The notes under the pieces: generated by a model | What the model was told of the DNA's origin: nothing | The model's input: only the letters and a program-made list of their open reading frames with translations | Database searches by the model: none | Made by a program: the position numbers and the translations under genes | Assembly (NCBI GenBank): GCA_037783415.1 | Contig: JAZGTN010000002.1 | Span: 1,798,001-1,862,000, forward strand | Direction of reading: 5' to 3' | Source of the DNA: Leptasterias polaris | Taxonomy: Eukaryota; Echinodermata; Asteroidea; Forcipulatida; Asteriidae | Length of the DNA stretch: 64,000 nt | Shown here: in pieces, positions 54,389 through 64,000 of the stretch | How positions within the stretch are numbered: position 1 is the first letter of the stretch | How the letters are laid out: each line of letters starts with the position of its first letter

Positions 54389-56125
54389 ATGGCCGATGAA
54401 AATGAAAACATTTTGGAAGAAATTTTCGCAGACAGTGGTTCAGAAATGTCATCTGACGAGGATTCGCCACTTGATGACTCGGAGACGTCAGAAGACAGTG
54501 AGGATACAGAGCCGAGGGCCTCGACATCAACAGCAACATTAACCTCTTCTAAGAAGGGTAAGAAGACCAAGAAGAAGCCGAATTTCAGGTGTGGATGGCG
54601 TGAAGCCAACTCTTACACACGGCGACCGCCTGTTAAATTTACAGCAAACACCGGGGCTACAGAAGACTTCAGTTCGTTCTCCCCCATACAAATCTTCAAA
54701 CTGTACTTTTGTGAAGCAGTGTGGCAGATTATGGTACTAGAGACTAATCGTTATGCTGAACAAATATTGGGAGCGGGGGCAGAAAATAAGGGTGCTTGGA
54801 GACCAACTAATGTACCTGAAATGATGGCATTCGTGGCCCTACTTCTTTGCATGGGAATCAACAAAAGGCCTCGTTACTCCATGCATTGGTCCAGGTCTGA
54901 AATTCTACGAAGTCCCCTGTACTCAGCAATCATGGCTCGTAACCGATTTACTGCAATCCTAAGATTTTTTCACCTCGCCAATAACAGAGATGTCGAGGGC
55001 GACTCTCCCCGTGACAAACTTGCTAAATTACGCCCACTGTTAAACATTGTACTACCATCATTCCTCCGGGTGTACCAGCCGGGACGAAGCCTTTCACCGG
55101 ACGAGACGATGGTCAAATTCAAAGGACGACTGAGCTTCAACAAGCAGTACATGCCAAGAAAAGCCGCAAAATGGGGATTGAAATCTTTCTCATTGAACGA
55201 ATCCGACACAGGGTACACATGTGCCTGGGAGTTGTTCACAGGATCGCAGCCCAGGTCCCCACAAGGACAGTCCTCTGTAAGTGATCCTGAGACAAACCAT
55301 CCATCCGAAATAGGGGCACCAGGCAACGTAGTATTGAACCTTTTGCAGGGACTCGAAAATAAAGGACATTGCATCTACATGGACAATTGGTTTAGTAGCC
55401 CGGCTCTGTTCTCCAAGTTGTCTGAGCTAGGATTCGGAGCTTGTGGAACTGTGCGCTATACCACCCTAGGGATACCCGACGTAGCAAACTCCAAGAAATT
55501 TCCTATGAAAAGCGGTGCAGATCCCAAATTTTTTCAGAAAGCAGGCCAACTATGCGTTATGTGGCAGGACACAAAACGTGTCACTCTCCTCTCAAACTAT
55601 GGCGATTGCAGTGTCACTAGTAAAAAGATTCGGAGCCGGAAAACTTCAACAGGACTTCGTCATATCAAAAAACCGTGCATAGTCGAGGATTACAATAAAT
55701 ACATGGGGGGCACGGATCTGGCAGGACAATTATGCACGTACTATACTCATACCCACAAAACATTCAAATGGTGGAAACGTGTATTTATGACAATCCTAGA
55801 CATATGTTTGCTTAATGCTAATGTCGTATACAACAGCATCCATACAAACAAGAGCTTGTCTACTTTGGATTTTCGGGTCAAGGTGATAGAGGCACTTATT
55901 TCAAGCTTCGAGAACAACCCAGTTGACCATGCCCGTCAAGTGTCAAGTGCTTCAAACGCCCTTTCAACTCAGCACTTTCCGGGTCCGAATGTTGGCGGGA
56001 AGAAACGTGACTGTGTTGTATGCAGTTCCACCTCTAATCGGAAACAAACTCACATGATTTGTAAGCAGTGTATCAAGCCAATGTGTGTTATACCATGCTT
56101 TGAGAATTTCCACACCAAGCGATAA
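54389..56125 (+). CDS. piggyBac transposase, intact
   Basis: A 578-residue protein from ATG in ACAACATGG to TAA. It has an acidic Ser/Asp/Glu-rich N-terminus (residues 1-45), a basic patch KKGKKTKKKP (55-64, possible NLS) and the PiggyBac-type DDE domain (DDE_Tnp_1_7). The catalytic Asp triad is present: D238 in LSPDETMVKFKGR, D332 in CIYMDNWFSS, D443 in YMGGTDLAGQ. A conserved WWKRVF follows at about 461. The C-terminus carries a Cys-rich domain (C542, C545, C558, C561, C566, C570 with His residues) like the RING/PHD-type end-binding domain of piggyBac. No frameshift or stop. A family knows cut-and-paste transposition at TTAA. Whether it is active or domesticated cannot be told; presence inside its own terminal repeats argues for a transposon. 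Confidence 0.93.
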   Translation: MADENENILEEIFADSGSEMSSDEDSPLDDSETSEDSEDTEPRASTSTATLTSSKKGKKTKKKPNFRCGWREANSYTRRPPVKFTANTGATEDFSSFSPIQIFKLYFCEAVWQIMVLETNRYAEQILGAGAENKGAWRPTNVPEMMAFVALLLCMGINKRPRYSMHWSRSEILRSPLYSAIMARNRFTAILRFFHLANNRDVEGDSPRDKLAKLRPLLNIVLPSFLRVYQPGRSLSPDETMVKFKGRLSFNKQYMPRKAAKWGLKSFSLNESDTGYTCAWELFTGSQPRSPQGQSSVSDPETNHPSEIGAPGNVVLNLLQGLENKGHCIYMDNWFSSPALFSKLSELGFGACGTVRYTTLGIPDVANSKKFPMKSGADPKFFQKAGQLCVMWQDTKRVTLLSNYGDCSVTSKKIRSRKTSTGLRHIKKPCIVEDYNKYMGGTDLAGQLCTYYTHTHKTFKWWKRVFMTILDICLLNANVVYNSIHTNKSLSTLDFRVKVIEALISSFENNPVDHARQVSSASNALSTQHFPGPNVGGKKRDCVVCSSTSNRKQTHMICKQCIKPMCVIPCFENFHTKR

Positions 56126-58101
56126 ATTAGGTCAACAATTAAACTATAAAGTTAATTATGTAAAAAATGTGTAAAGCTGTTATACCATTATTGGATAATT
56201 TCCACACCAAGCGAATAATTTTCAATACTTTCCTAAAACTCCCCCCCCCCCCCCGCTACAATGTTGAATCCCACAATCGCATGCCTGCCAACAATCAACA
56301 TTGAGGCCGGGGGGGGGGGGGAATGGTACTTAGAAAATAAAAGTATAGCACTTTGGCAAAATTTAATGTTAGTTCCTTCTTTACATATTGGTTCATGATA
56401 GGTGTAAATTTGATTTGAGGAGTAATTTTTGTCCAGTTCATATTGTGCGTAATCAAAACTCTCTTGTTTTTATTGAATGTGCAATCCTATGAGCGGGTTT
56501 GGGGGGGGGGTGGTTCAAAAGGAATTTATTAAAACATTATGTTTATTTTAGGTTTCAGAAACAAATTATAAAATAATCAAAATGGCCGACTTAAGCAACT
56601 GTACCACATTGTTTGTATTTGGTGTAATTGGGTTCCTGCATCCTGAAAACCTGGCAATATTTTATGTTACGGGCCAAAACCAAATTGATTGGCGGCCATT
56701 TTTATTATTAAAATGGCCGCCTTAACCGACTGATCCAATAATTTAATTATGTGTCTTGTTGGGTTCCTGGATCCTTAATACATTCCAGTTTCCAACATTG
56801 AGGCGGGGGGGGGGGAGGATGGTACTTAGAAAATACAAGTATAGCACTTTGGAAATATTTTATGTTAGTTCCTTCTTTACATATTGGTTCATGATAGGTA
56901 AAAAATTAATTTGAGGAGTTATTTTGTTCGAGTAACGTTCATATTGTGCTTAATCAAACTTCTCTTGTTTATTTTGAATGTATAATACCGGTGAATCCTA
57001 TGAGCGCTAATCCAAGTTTCCTACATTGAGGCGGGTGGGGGGGGGGGGGGGGGGGGGTGGGTAGGATGATTGTTTGAAAGTACAAGTATAGCACTTTGGC
57101 TATATATAATGTTATTTAATGCGAGTTCCTTCTTTGTCATTAAATGTGGTAACAAAAATGTATTTGGATTAAAACCTTCTGTTTATTTTTGGTTTCATAA
57201 ACCAATGTTATAATAATCAAAATGGCCGCCTTTTAAAAGCGACTGAACCACCATTTGTGTATTTGCTCTCATTGGGTTCCTTCATCCTGAAAACATGGCA
57301 ATTATAATTTTTTTATGTGAGGCTCGTAGACGGAGATACAGGCCAAAACCAAATTGATTGGCGGACATTTAGAAATGGGCAATATTTAATGTTATTTTAT
57401 GTCAGTTCCTTCTTTGTCATTAAATGTTGAACAAAATAAAAGTTTTGATTTTAGCAGTAATTTATTTCTAGGTCATATTGTGCGTAATCCAAACTCTCTT
57501 GTTTATATTTAATATCCTATCCTAGGAGCGGGTTGGGGGGGGGGGTGCTTCCAAAAAAAATTATTCAATTTTTTTTTTTTGAGGATTCATAATTTGCCCA
57601 AAAACAAAATGGCCGCCTTAACCAATTGATCAACTATTTCATCCTGAAAACATGGGTATAGTCACCAACCCCCAGTATCTGTGAGGCTCAACCAAGTTTT
57701 TTTATTTGTATGGCGGGTTTGGGGGGGGAGGATGCTGTTTCAAAAGTTATTTCTTAAAACCTTATGTTTATTTAACGTTTCAAAAATAATTCTCATGCAG
57801 ATTGGTATGAACAGCTACTTGACAAATGTTTAGCTTTCACATTTAAACTACTCAATTGCGTATTTAGTGGTCATAATACCATACCTCAAATATATGTTAA
57901 AGGCAATGATTTAGTCCAAGGCAATATGCCAAAGGAAACAGTAATTTAATTGCTTGCTTGTACAACTTGCATTATGTTACTAGGACCTAGGCTAACCCCA
58001 ATCTGCCTTGTGAGGGCGCTGTAACCTAAAACTTTCCTAAATAGTGTTGGTCACCAGGTAGCCATGTCAAGGAAATTTCTCTGGTCACCATTGCATTAGT
58101 A
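56126..58101 (+). repeat. piggyBac 3' non-coding region with internal repeats and G-tracts
   Basis: At least four diverged blocks of about 450-500 bp share AAGTATAGCACTTTGG, TTAGTTCCTTCTTTACATAT, CATATTGTGCGTAATC, CCTATGAGCG, G-runs of 9-24 and AAAATGGCCGCCTT. None encodes a plausible protein. The blocks make the element about 2 kb longer than its gene needs. Confidence 0.75.
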
Positions 58102-60344
58102 GCAAATATGTGTTGGTACTGAAAGGGTTAAAGGACACAAGGGTAGCGTACAGTTATATTCGATAGTAAACTGGTTTATGTTACTCGACTAAGCATCGTC
58201 AACCAGCCACTTGCAACATTGAACATAAAGTTGATGAAAACACACTTTTTGCACATTTTTTACAATATATAAATGAAACTGCCCTTTCGATCTGGCTGTC
58301 CCCTTCGATGAATTCGGTGAATCGAGTCAACTGAACGTCAGACTGTAAGACATTTTCCCATAATATCGTCCCATATTGCCACACTCGGGCATGCATGGTT
58401 TTTATAGCCCAATTCACTGGAGACAAACATTCCTACTGTGCAGTTAGAAATAAACTGTAATTAATTCTACCTAAGTTTTAAAAAAATATTAAAATTTGGG
58501 ATGGCCGAATGTACTTCTCATGACAAACTCTGACTGAGTGCCATATTTCATGCTATTTAAAGGCACAATTCCTCAAAAACAATTCCCCTTTCTGCCCCAC
58601 TAAACGCCTGTGCGTTAAAAGGAAGTAGACTTATTTACCCGTAAAAGGCCGACTTTTCACTGTGTGGCGTTTAGTTGGATCTATCTATATCTATAGAAAG
58701 CTAATCAGCTTGCGTGTGAACGGGAACAAAAACCAGACAAGAAACTAAAAAAAAAAAAAAAATCATAAACGTCCGGTAATTCAGAGACAAGCATTTATTA
58801 TAGCCTCTCACAGTTCAATTTTCATCGTTGAGCTCCTTTTATAGTTAATTGTATCTCGCTAATAATAACGATGACGTGTCACAAACGTCGGGCAATTCAG
58901 AGACAAACATTTGTTATAGCTTCTCACAGTTCTTTTTTTTTTTCGTCGAGCTCCTTTCACAGTTAACTGTACTTCGCTAATTATAATGATAAATAGCCGT
59001 TAATGCTAACAAGATACTGAACAATGCTGAGGTGACTTTTGTAACATGTGCTCATTTAGAAATTTCATAAGTTTTTTTTGTTTTCCTTCAAAAATAATGC
59101 CATCATAGCAACTAGCGGCATTGTTGCCTGGTACAAGCTTGCGAAACACTACGTGCGTTGACGTTAATCGTTATAAATAATAGACAAAACGAACTTTGTT
59201 CTCTTATGAATGATTTCTTCCTGAGATAAGCTGTTATTCAATCATAATTTATACAAAAAAGGAATAATTAGAACTCTGGATACGAAAGTTGCGAGTCTTG
59301 CCGCTCAATTATAGGGAGTGAACTTTCTTAATGGAATTCATCGGTCGAATGCTTTGCATTATACAATCACGTAGACTGGGAGGAATTATTTTAAGTATAA
59401 ATACATAACCGATATAAAAGATTAAGGAAGACAATTTCTTTATTCAACCCAAAACTATTTTAAAATTTACCCAGTCAGTTTCCCTTGTGGTTTTTTACTT
59501 AATAATTATTGCGTGCCTTATTTGATCATTATGGAAGCAGCAAGCCGTGGAAAGCCATTATAGCGCGTTAAGTTTAATATTCTTTGATAATGCTCCACCT
59601 GTTTCAAACTGTAGATTAATGCTTTGTCCGTAAAAAAAATAAGTAAACGAAAACAATGTCTATACAATGGGGGGCCTTTACTAGTCTAGTTGGAAATTGG
59701 AATACCACGCACCCCGAGGATATGTTTTTCTAAGTTTTTTTTGTAATCCTTAATGTGTGAAATTAACGATTTTTTACGTTCCAATTTTCAAAAAATTGTT
59801 ACAAAGGGTCAATTTGGTGGCCATCTTGGATTCAGACGAAAATCGGAAGACCAACATATCTTTAAACTCAATATAGTACAGAGATAAATGAACACATTTT
59901 CAATTAAAGTTTAGCACAAGAGGATGATTGTGAGGGTTCAATATTGTAGCAAGGGGTCCATTCGGCGGCCATCTTAGATTTCTGGTACATCTAAAGTCAA
60001 CATAAACTTACAACTAAATATCATCGCGAAAAATCAAAGCAATGTTTCACAAAATAACTTTAGCATGGGAAAGTGATTCAGAGGGTTGTAAATATAAATT
60101 GACCTAAGTTTATTGTCATTTCAAGTTTGGGCGGGAAAGATTATAGAGCAAATAAAGATGTCAATGACAAAACAGTATGCCCCTTGTTTTTGTATAGTTC
60201 ACATAAGACAGCAATGTGAAAGTCTATGGAGTTTAGCCGTTCTATGCAGATACCCCACCCCCCCCCCCCCCCCCCCCCCCAACTGTTCCCACGTCATTAG
60301 ACCACAGAGGTAGGAATAGAAACCGAGTTCTTGAGCCTGGTTTC

Positions 60345-61866
60345 TACGGAGCTATGGAAGTGCCGTTCAACGTTGTCAGAATTTTATGTTTTGCCGTAAC
60401 TTATGCTCCGTCGCATACAAGCTCTTTCATTGGTATCTATTCAGTGTCATGGTTTTCTTTTGTGTAAAGGTAAACTTATTCATCCAAGCTTAACACAGAA
60501 AGGCAAAGTGTATTTTAATCTGAGAAAGGCTTCATGCCTTCATCTGACAGCACACAATTCTATTTTTTTCTTACATTATTTCCTTGCAACTTAATGACCA
60601 ATGAGCCCAGATTTTCACAGGTTTGTTATTCTATGCATAGTGTTGGGATACACCAAGTGGTGATACTGGTCTTTGACAATTACCAAATAAATAAAAGTAT
60701 AAGTGCTTTTATATTAGTAATTTGGACATAGTCTGACTACAAGAAGTAGTCCGCTGGAGTTATAAATTCAATGGAAATAATTAACCAGAAGTGGATTGTC
60801 AATTCCTAAACAAGACTCTCTTTTAAAACTAATTAATGCATTTGTGACCAGTCGTCTTGATTATTGTAATAGCCTTTTGTATGGTCTGCCCAAGTCACAG
60901 ATAGCTAAACTACAAAGGGTTCAAAACGCTGCTGCCAGAATTGTTACTATAACACACACTGGTTTGAACACATTTCACCTAGCCTATAATTCGTCAATTA
61001 CATTGGCTGCCTGTTTCGTACAGGATTAATTTTAAAATCCTTTTGTTGACCTTCAAAGCTCTTCATGGTCTTTCTCCAAAGTACTTACAGGATCTTGTTT
61101 CCATCCGGAAAGTATCTTCATATCAACTTAGGTCAGGGAATAATGGTATTTTCTTGGATTATCCTTCTGGTAAAATGTTGACTACATTTGGTGATAGGGC
61201 TTTTTCTGTGGCAGCCCCTAAGCTTTGGAATGCGCTACCGTTGCATATACGTAGCGAACAGAAACTTACCTCTTTTAAATGTAATATAAAAACCCACCTT
61301 TTTAAAGCCGCTTTTTAGTGTGTGTTTCTTCTATGGTCACCTTGCCAGTTAGTTTAGATTTTTAGCATAGATAGGGTTAGAGGCGTCTGTCTCCTGAAAA
61401 GGTCAAAACATTACCGATGCCAGCAGGGATAGGCCTATATAATAAGTAACTATTAGTTCACTGTTGGCGGGACAGACGTATCCCCATACTTTTGTTTGGG
61501 CACTGGCCTGGTGATCAGTCATTTTTCTTTGTCGTTTTCTTCCATTCTGTGCTTTTTAACATGTGTTCTGCGCCTTTGATCATTTTGTATGTAAGGGGCG
61601 CAATATAAATTTTAAATATTATTATTATTATTGTACAAAACAAAAATTGCACCAAAATAAGAATATTATATGTCAACATACAATGATAATTTTCTCGAGA
61701 AGTCGACATCTTACTTTCATGATGTCGACAACCTAAGATGAACTACATCGGGAAGACGACATCTTCTTACTTTTGGAAGTCGTCATCTTACGTTTATGAT
61801 GACATCATCCTGCAGTAAATTATCTCAGGATCTCAACATGTCGGACGGCATTTCCAGAACTCCGTA
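60345..61866. mobile_element. Foldback element, TACGGAG family, copy 3 (in unit B)
   Basis: The left end TACGGAGCTATGGAAGTGCC follows GGTTTC (60,339-60,344). The right end reads GGCATTTCCAGAACTCCGTA. The right-hand GGTTTC is changed in this copy. Without the LINE insertion it would be about 690 bp. Confidence 0.65.
60803..61632 (+). pseudogene. CR1/L2-like LINE, 3' fragment with frameshift
   Basis: Two overlapping plus frames carry the C-terminal part of a CR1/L2-type polymerase: LDYCNSLLYGLPKSQIAKLQ and VQNAAARIV, then after a frameshift near 61,000 FKILLLTFKALHG, FSVAAPKLWNALPLHIR and FKCNIKTHLFKAAF. The 3' UTR ends GGGGCGCAATATAAATTTTA and (ATT)n. The empty site is preserved in copy A at about 53,690 (GTGGATTGTCAAGAATGTG), so the boundaries are known to within a few bases. 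Confidence 0.85.
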
Positions 61867-63730
61867 AAAGTTTATTCTTTTAATAAAGTAACTTGACAGG
61901 ACAAAAGGGTAGCGTACAGTTATATTCAAAAGGTAACTCGCTATGTTACTCGACTAATTTAGTATCGTCAACCAGCCACTGAATAAATGAAACTGCCCTT
62001 CCCGATCTGGCTTTCCCCTTCGATGAATTCGGTGAATCGAGTCAACTGAACGTCAGACTGAAAGACATTTTTCGTAATACCGTCCCTTATTGCCACACTC
62101 GGGCATGCATGGTTTTTATAGCCCATTTCACTAGAGACAAACAATTACTGTGCAGTTAAAAATTAACTGTAATTAATTATACCTATAGGTTTTTTTTATA
62201 TTAAAATCTGCGATGGCCGAATGTACTTCTCATGACAAACTCTGACTGTGTGCCATATTTCATGCTATTTAAAGGCACAATTCCTCTAAAATAAATTCCC
62301 CAATATCTGCCCCACTAAACGCATAGCTGTGCGTTAAAAAGTAATGACTTATTTAACCGAAACAATGGCCGACTTTTCACTGTGTGGCGTCTACATGGAT
62401 CAGTCTATAGCTATAGAAAGCTAATCAGCTTGCGTGTGAACGGGAACAAAAACCAGACAAGAAACTAGAGAAAACTGTGTAATAAACGTCCGGTAATTCA
62501 GAGACAAGCATTTATTAGCCTCTCACAGTTCATCTTTTATCGTCGAGCTCCTTTTACAGTTAATTGTACTTTGCTAATTATAACGATGAAGTGTCATAAA
62601 GTGTCATAAACGTCGGGCAATTCAGAGACAAGCATTTAATAGCTTTTCATAGTTCTGTTTTTTATCGTCGAGCTCCTTTCACAGTTAATTGAACTTCGCT
62701 AATTGTAACGATGAAGCCGTTACTTATAACAAGATACTGAACAATGCTGGGGTGACTTTTGTTCCATGCGCTCATTTAGAAATGTCATCAATGTTGGGTT
62801 TTTTTCCTTCAAAAACAATGCCATCATAGCAATTAGCGGCATTAATGCCGGGTACAACATTGCAAAACACTACGTGCGTTGACGTTTATCGTAATTAATA
62901 ATCGACAAAACAATCTTTGTTCTCTTATGAATTATTACTTCATGAGATAAGCTGTTATTCAATCGTAATCGTTTACCCTGACGACTGTACCCATAACAAG
63001 TCTCGTGATGCGCAATTCATATTTATACAAAAAAATGAATAATTAGAACTCTGGACATGAAAGTTGCGAGTCTTGCCACTCAATTATACGGAGTGAACTT
63101 TCTTAATGGAATTCATCTGTCGATATACAATCACGTAGACGGAGAGGATTTTTAAAAGTATAAATACATAACCGATATACAAGATTAAGGAAGGCCAATT
63201 TTTCTTTGTTCAACCCAAAATTATGTGAACATTTAACCAGTCAGTTTCCCTTGTTTGTTTTTTTGCAAAAAGAAAATAAGTAAACGAAAACAATTTCTAT
63301 ACAATGGGGGACTTTACTATAGTCTAGTTGGAAACTGGAATTCCACGCACCTCGAGGATATGTTTTTTTCGAACTTGCTTTTTTGTTATCCTCAATGTGT
63401 GAAATGAACGATTTTTTACGTTGCTTCCCATTTTCGAAAATTTGTTACAAAGGGTCAATTTGGCGGCCGTCTTGGATTTTTGACAAAAATCGTAAGACCA
63501 AGATATCTTCAAACTAAAAATAGTACAGAGATAAATGAACACATTTCCAAGAATAAGTTTAGCACGACAGGATGATTGTGTGAGGGTTAAATTGTCGCAA
63601 GGGGTCCATTCGGCGGCCATCTTGGATTTAAAATCAACATAATCTTGCAACTAAACATCATCGAGACAAATCAAAACATTGTTTTTAAAATAAATTTAGC
63701 ATGGGAACGTGATTCAGAGGGTTGTATATA
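61867..63730 (+). repeat. 3-kb tandem unit, copy C (incomplete)
   Basis: It follows copy B without a gap and shows the same order of landmarks (AAAGGGTAGCGTACAG at 61,904, AACTGCCCTTCCC, CTAATCAGCTTGCGTG, GAGTCTTGCCACTC). It is interrupted by the SINE at 63,731, at the point corresponding to about 52,935 in copy A. The rest lies outside the window. Confidence 0.8.
63324..63650 (-). other. 108-codon frame over paired YY1-like motifs, unit C
   Basis: About 80% identical by eye to the frame at 52,530-52,859 for the first 95 codons, then diverging by frameshift. No domain is recognised; see the unit A entry. Confidence 0.4.
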
Positions 63731-64000
63731 ATAATAATAATAATATCAAGCATTTATAAAGCGCCATCTATCTAGCTAGGCTATTCCGAGGCGCATATTA
63801 TTACCCCTGGTCACTGGGCCATTTTTATCAATCCTGAAACCATATCAGCTCCCTGGGGAGTATATACAGCCTGTGCTGCAATATATGCGCTACTAGGCTA
63901 AATCCATCACAAGAACCATCTCTGCCCTCACAGGTACCCATTTTACCCCTGGGTGGAGAGAAGCAATTATAGTTAAGTGTCTTGCTCAGGGACACAAGTG
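63731..64000 (-). mobile_element. tRNA-derived SINE, cut by the window edge
   Basis: On the minus strand the body is nearly identical to the SINE at 5,183-5,530 (AATTGCTTCTCTCCACCCAG, CAGTGACCAGGGGTAATAAT). The 3' tail is instead ATGCGCCTCGGAATAGCC, AGATAGATGGCGCTTTATAA and (ATT)n, as in the LINE 3' UTR at 13,172-13,260. The tRNA-like head lies beyond position 64,000. Confidence 0.85.

Larger units (their letters stand above)
54096..58127 (+). mobile_element. piggyBac element, 4.0 kb
   Basis: TTAA at 54,092-54,095 and 58,128-58,131 flanks the element. The inverted ends are CCCTTTCAGTACC (54,102) and GGTACTGAAAGGG (ending 58,127); the left one is set in by six bases (CTATAA), perhaps a small rearrangement. 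It contains one intact transposase gene (54,389-56,125) and about 2 kb of non-coding 3' sequence. It is inserted in a 3-kb tandem unit immediately behind the GGTTTC duplication of a foldback element, and an uninterrupted junction is preserved near 61,867. Confidence 0.9.
58128..61866 (+). repeat. 3-kb tandem unit, copy B (with LINE insertion)
   Basis: It begins TTAAAGGACACAAGGGTAGCG behind the piggyBac right end and runs through the same landmarks as copy A to the CTCCGTA end of its foldback element. It is head-to-tail with copy C, which follows at once. A LINE fragment (60,803-61,632) interrupts it. Two paired GGCGGCCATCTT-type motifs are at 59,817 and 59,963. A C23 tract is at 60,258-60,280. 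Confidence 0.85.

Noticed and set aside
54970..55374. 134-codon minus-strand frame
   Set aside because: Antisense shadow of the intact piggyBac transposase.

Overview
This window looks like a gene-poor, transposon-saturated piece of a metazoan nuclear genome. The evidence is GT-AG introns with consistent phases, tRNA-derived SINEs, CR1/L2-like LINEs, a piggyBac element, a decayed Polinton/Maverick and a TTAGGG repeat tract. The style of the short inverted repeats, the many G/C homopolymer runs and the fibrinogen-domain gene suggest a marine invertebrate, perhaps an echinoderm. The species is inferred, not proven. Nothing here is prokaryotic: there are no operons, rRNAs or CRISPR arrays.

Only one clear host gene is visible. 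A minus-strand gene for a fibrinogen C-terminal-domain (FReD, ficolin-like) protein has four phase-compatible exons: 48,032-48,292 (Cys-containing N-terminal region), 45,053-45,606 (Thr/Pro-rich linker plus start of the FReD), 41,069-41,339 (middle of the FReD) and 24,615-24,895 (C-terminus with the Ca2+ site and stop). Its 5' end was not found. The last intron is about 16 kb and holds most of the unusual material.

1-24 kb is a mosaic of MITEs, SINEs, LINE fragments, a minisatellite foldback element (5.7-6.6 kb), a 3.75-kb TTAA-flanked inverted-repeat element (7.36-11.11 kb) and an orphan SERCA-like exon (15.0 kb). 24.6-41.3 kb is the last FReD intron with its flanking exons. It contains a SINE, a possible transmembrane exon, and a defective Polinton delimited by terminal inverted repeats and a TGATGTA target duplication (27,648-39,123). 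The Polinton keeps only virion-type genes, all broken. It is interrupted by a 5.83-kb CACTG...CAGTG transposon (31,536-37,364) that carries a spliced two-exon gene for a 73-aa secreted or membrane peptide, and by a 403-bp MULE-like MITE with a (TTAGGG)n core (38,138-38,540). 41-48.3 kb holds the other FReD introns with more MITEs and a transposase HTH relic.

49.4-64 kb is a head-to-tail array of about 3-kb units (at least three copies). The units are split by a piggyBac element with an intact 578-aa transposase, a LINE fragment and a SINE, and contain a foldback family with 6-bp target duplications. Repeat boundaries, exon junctions and shared tails were found by eye; no alignment or database search was run.
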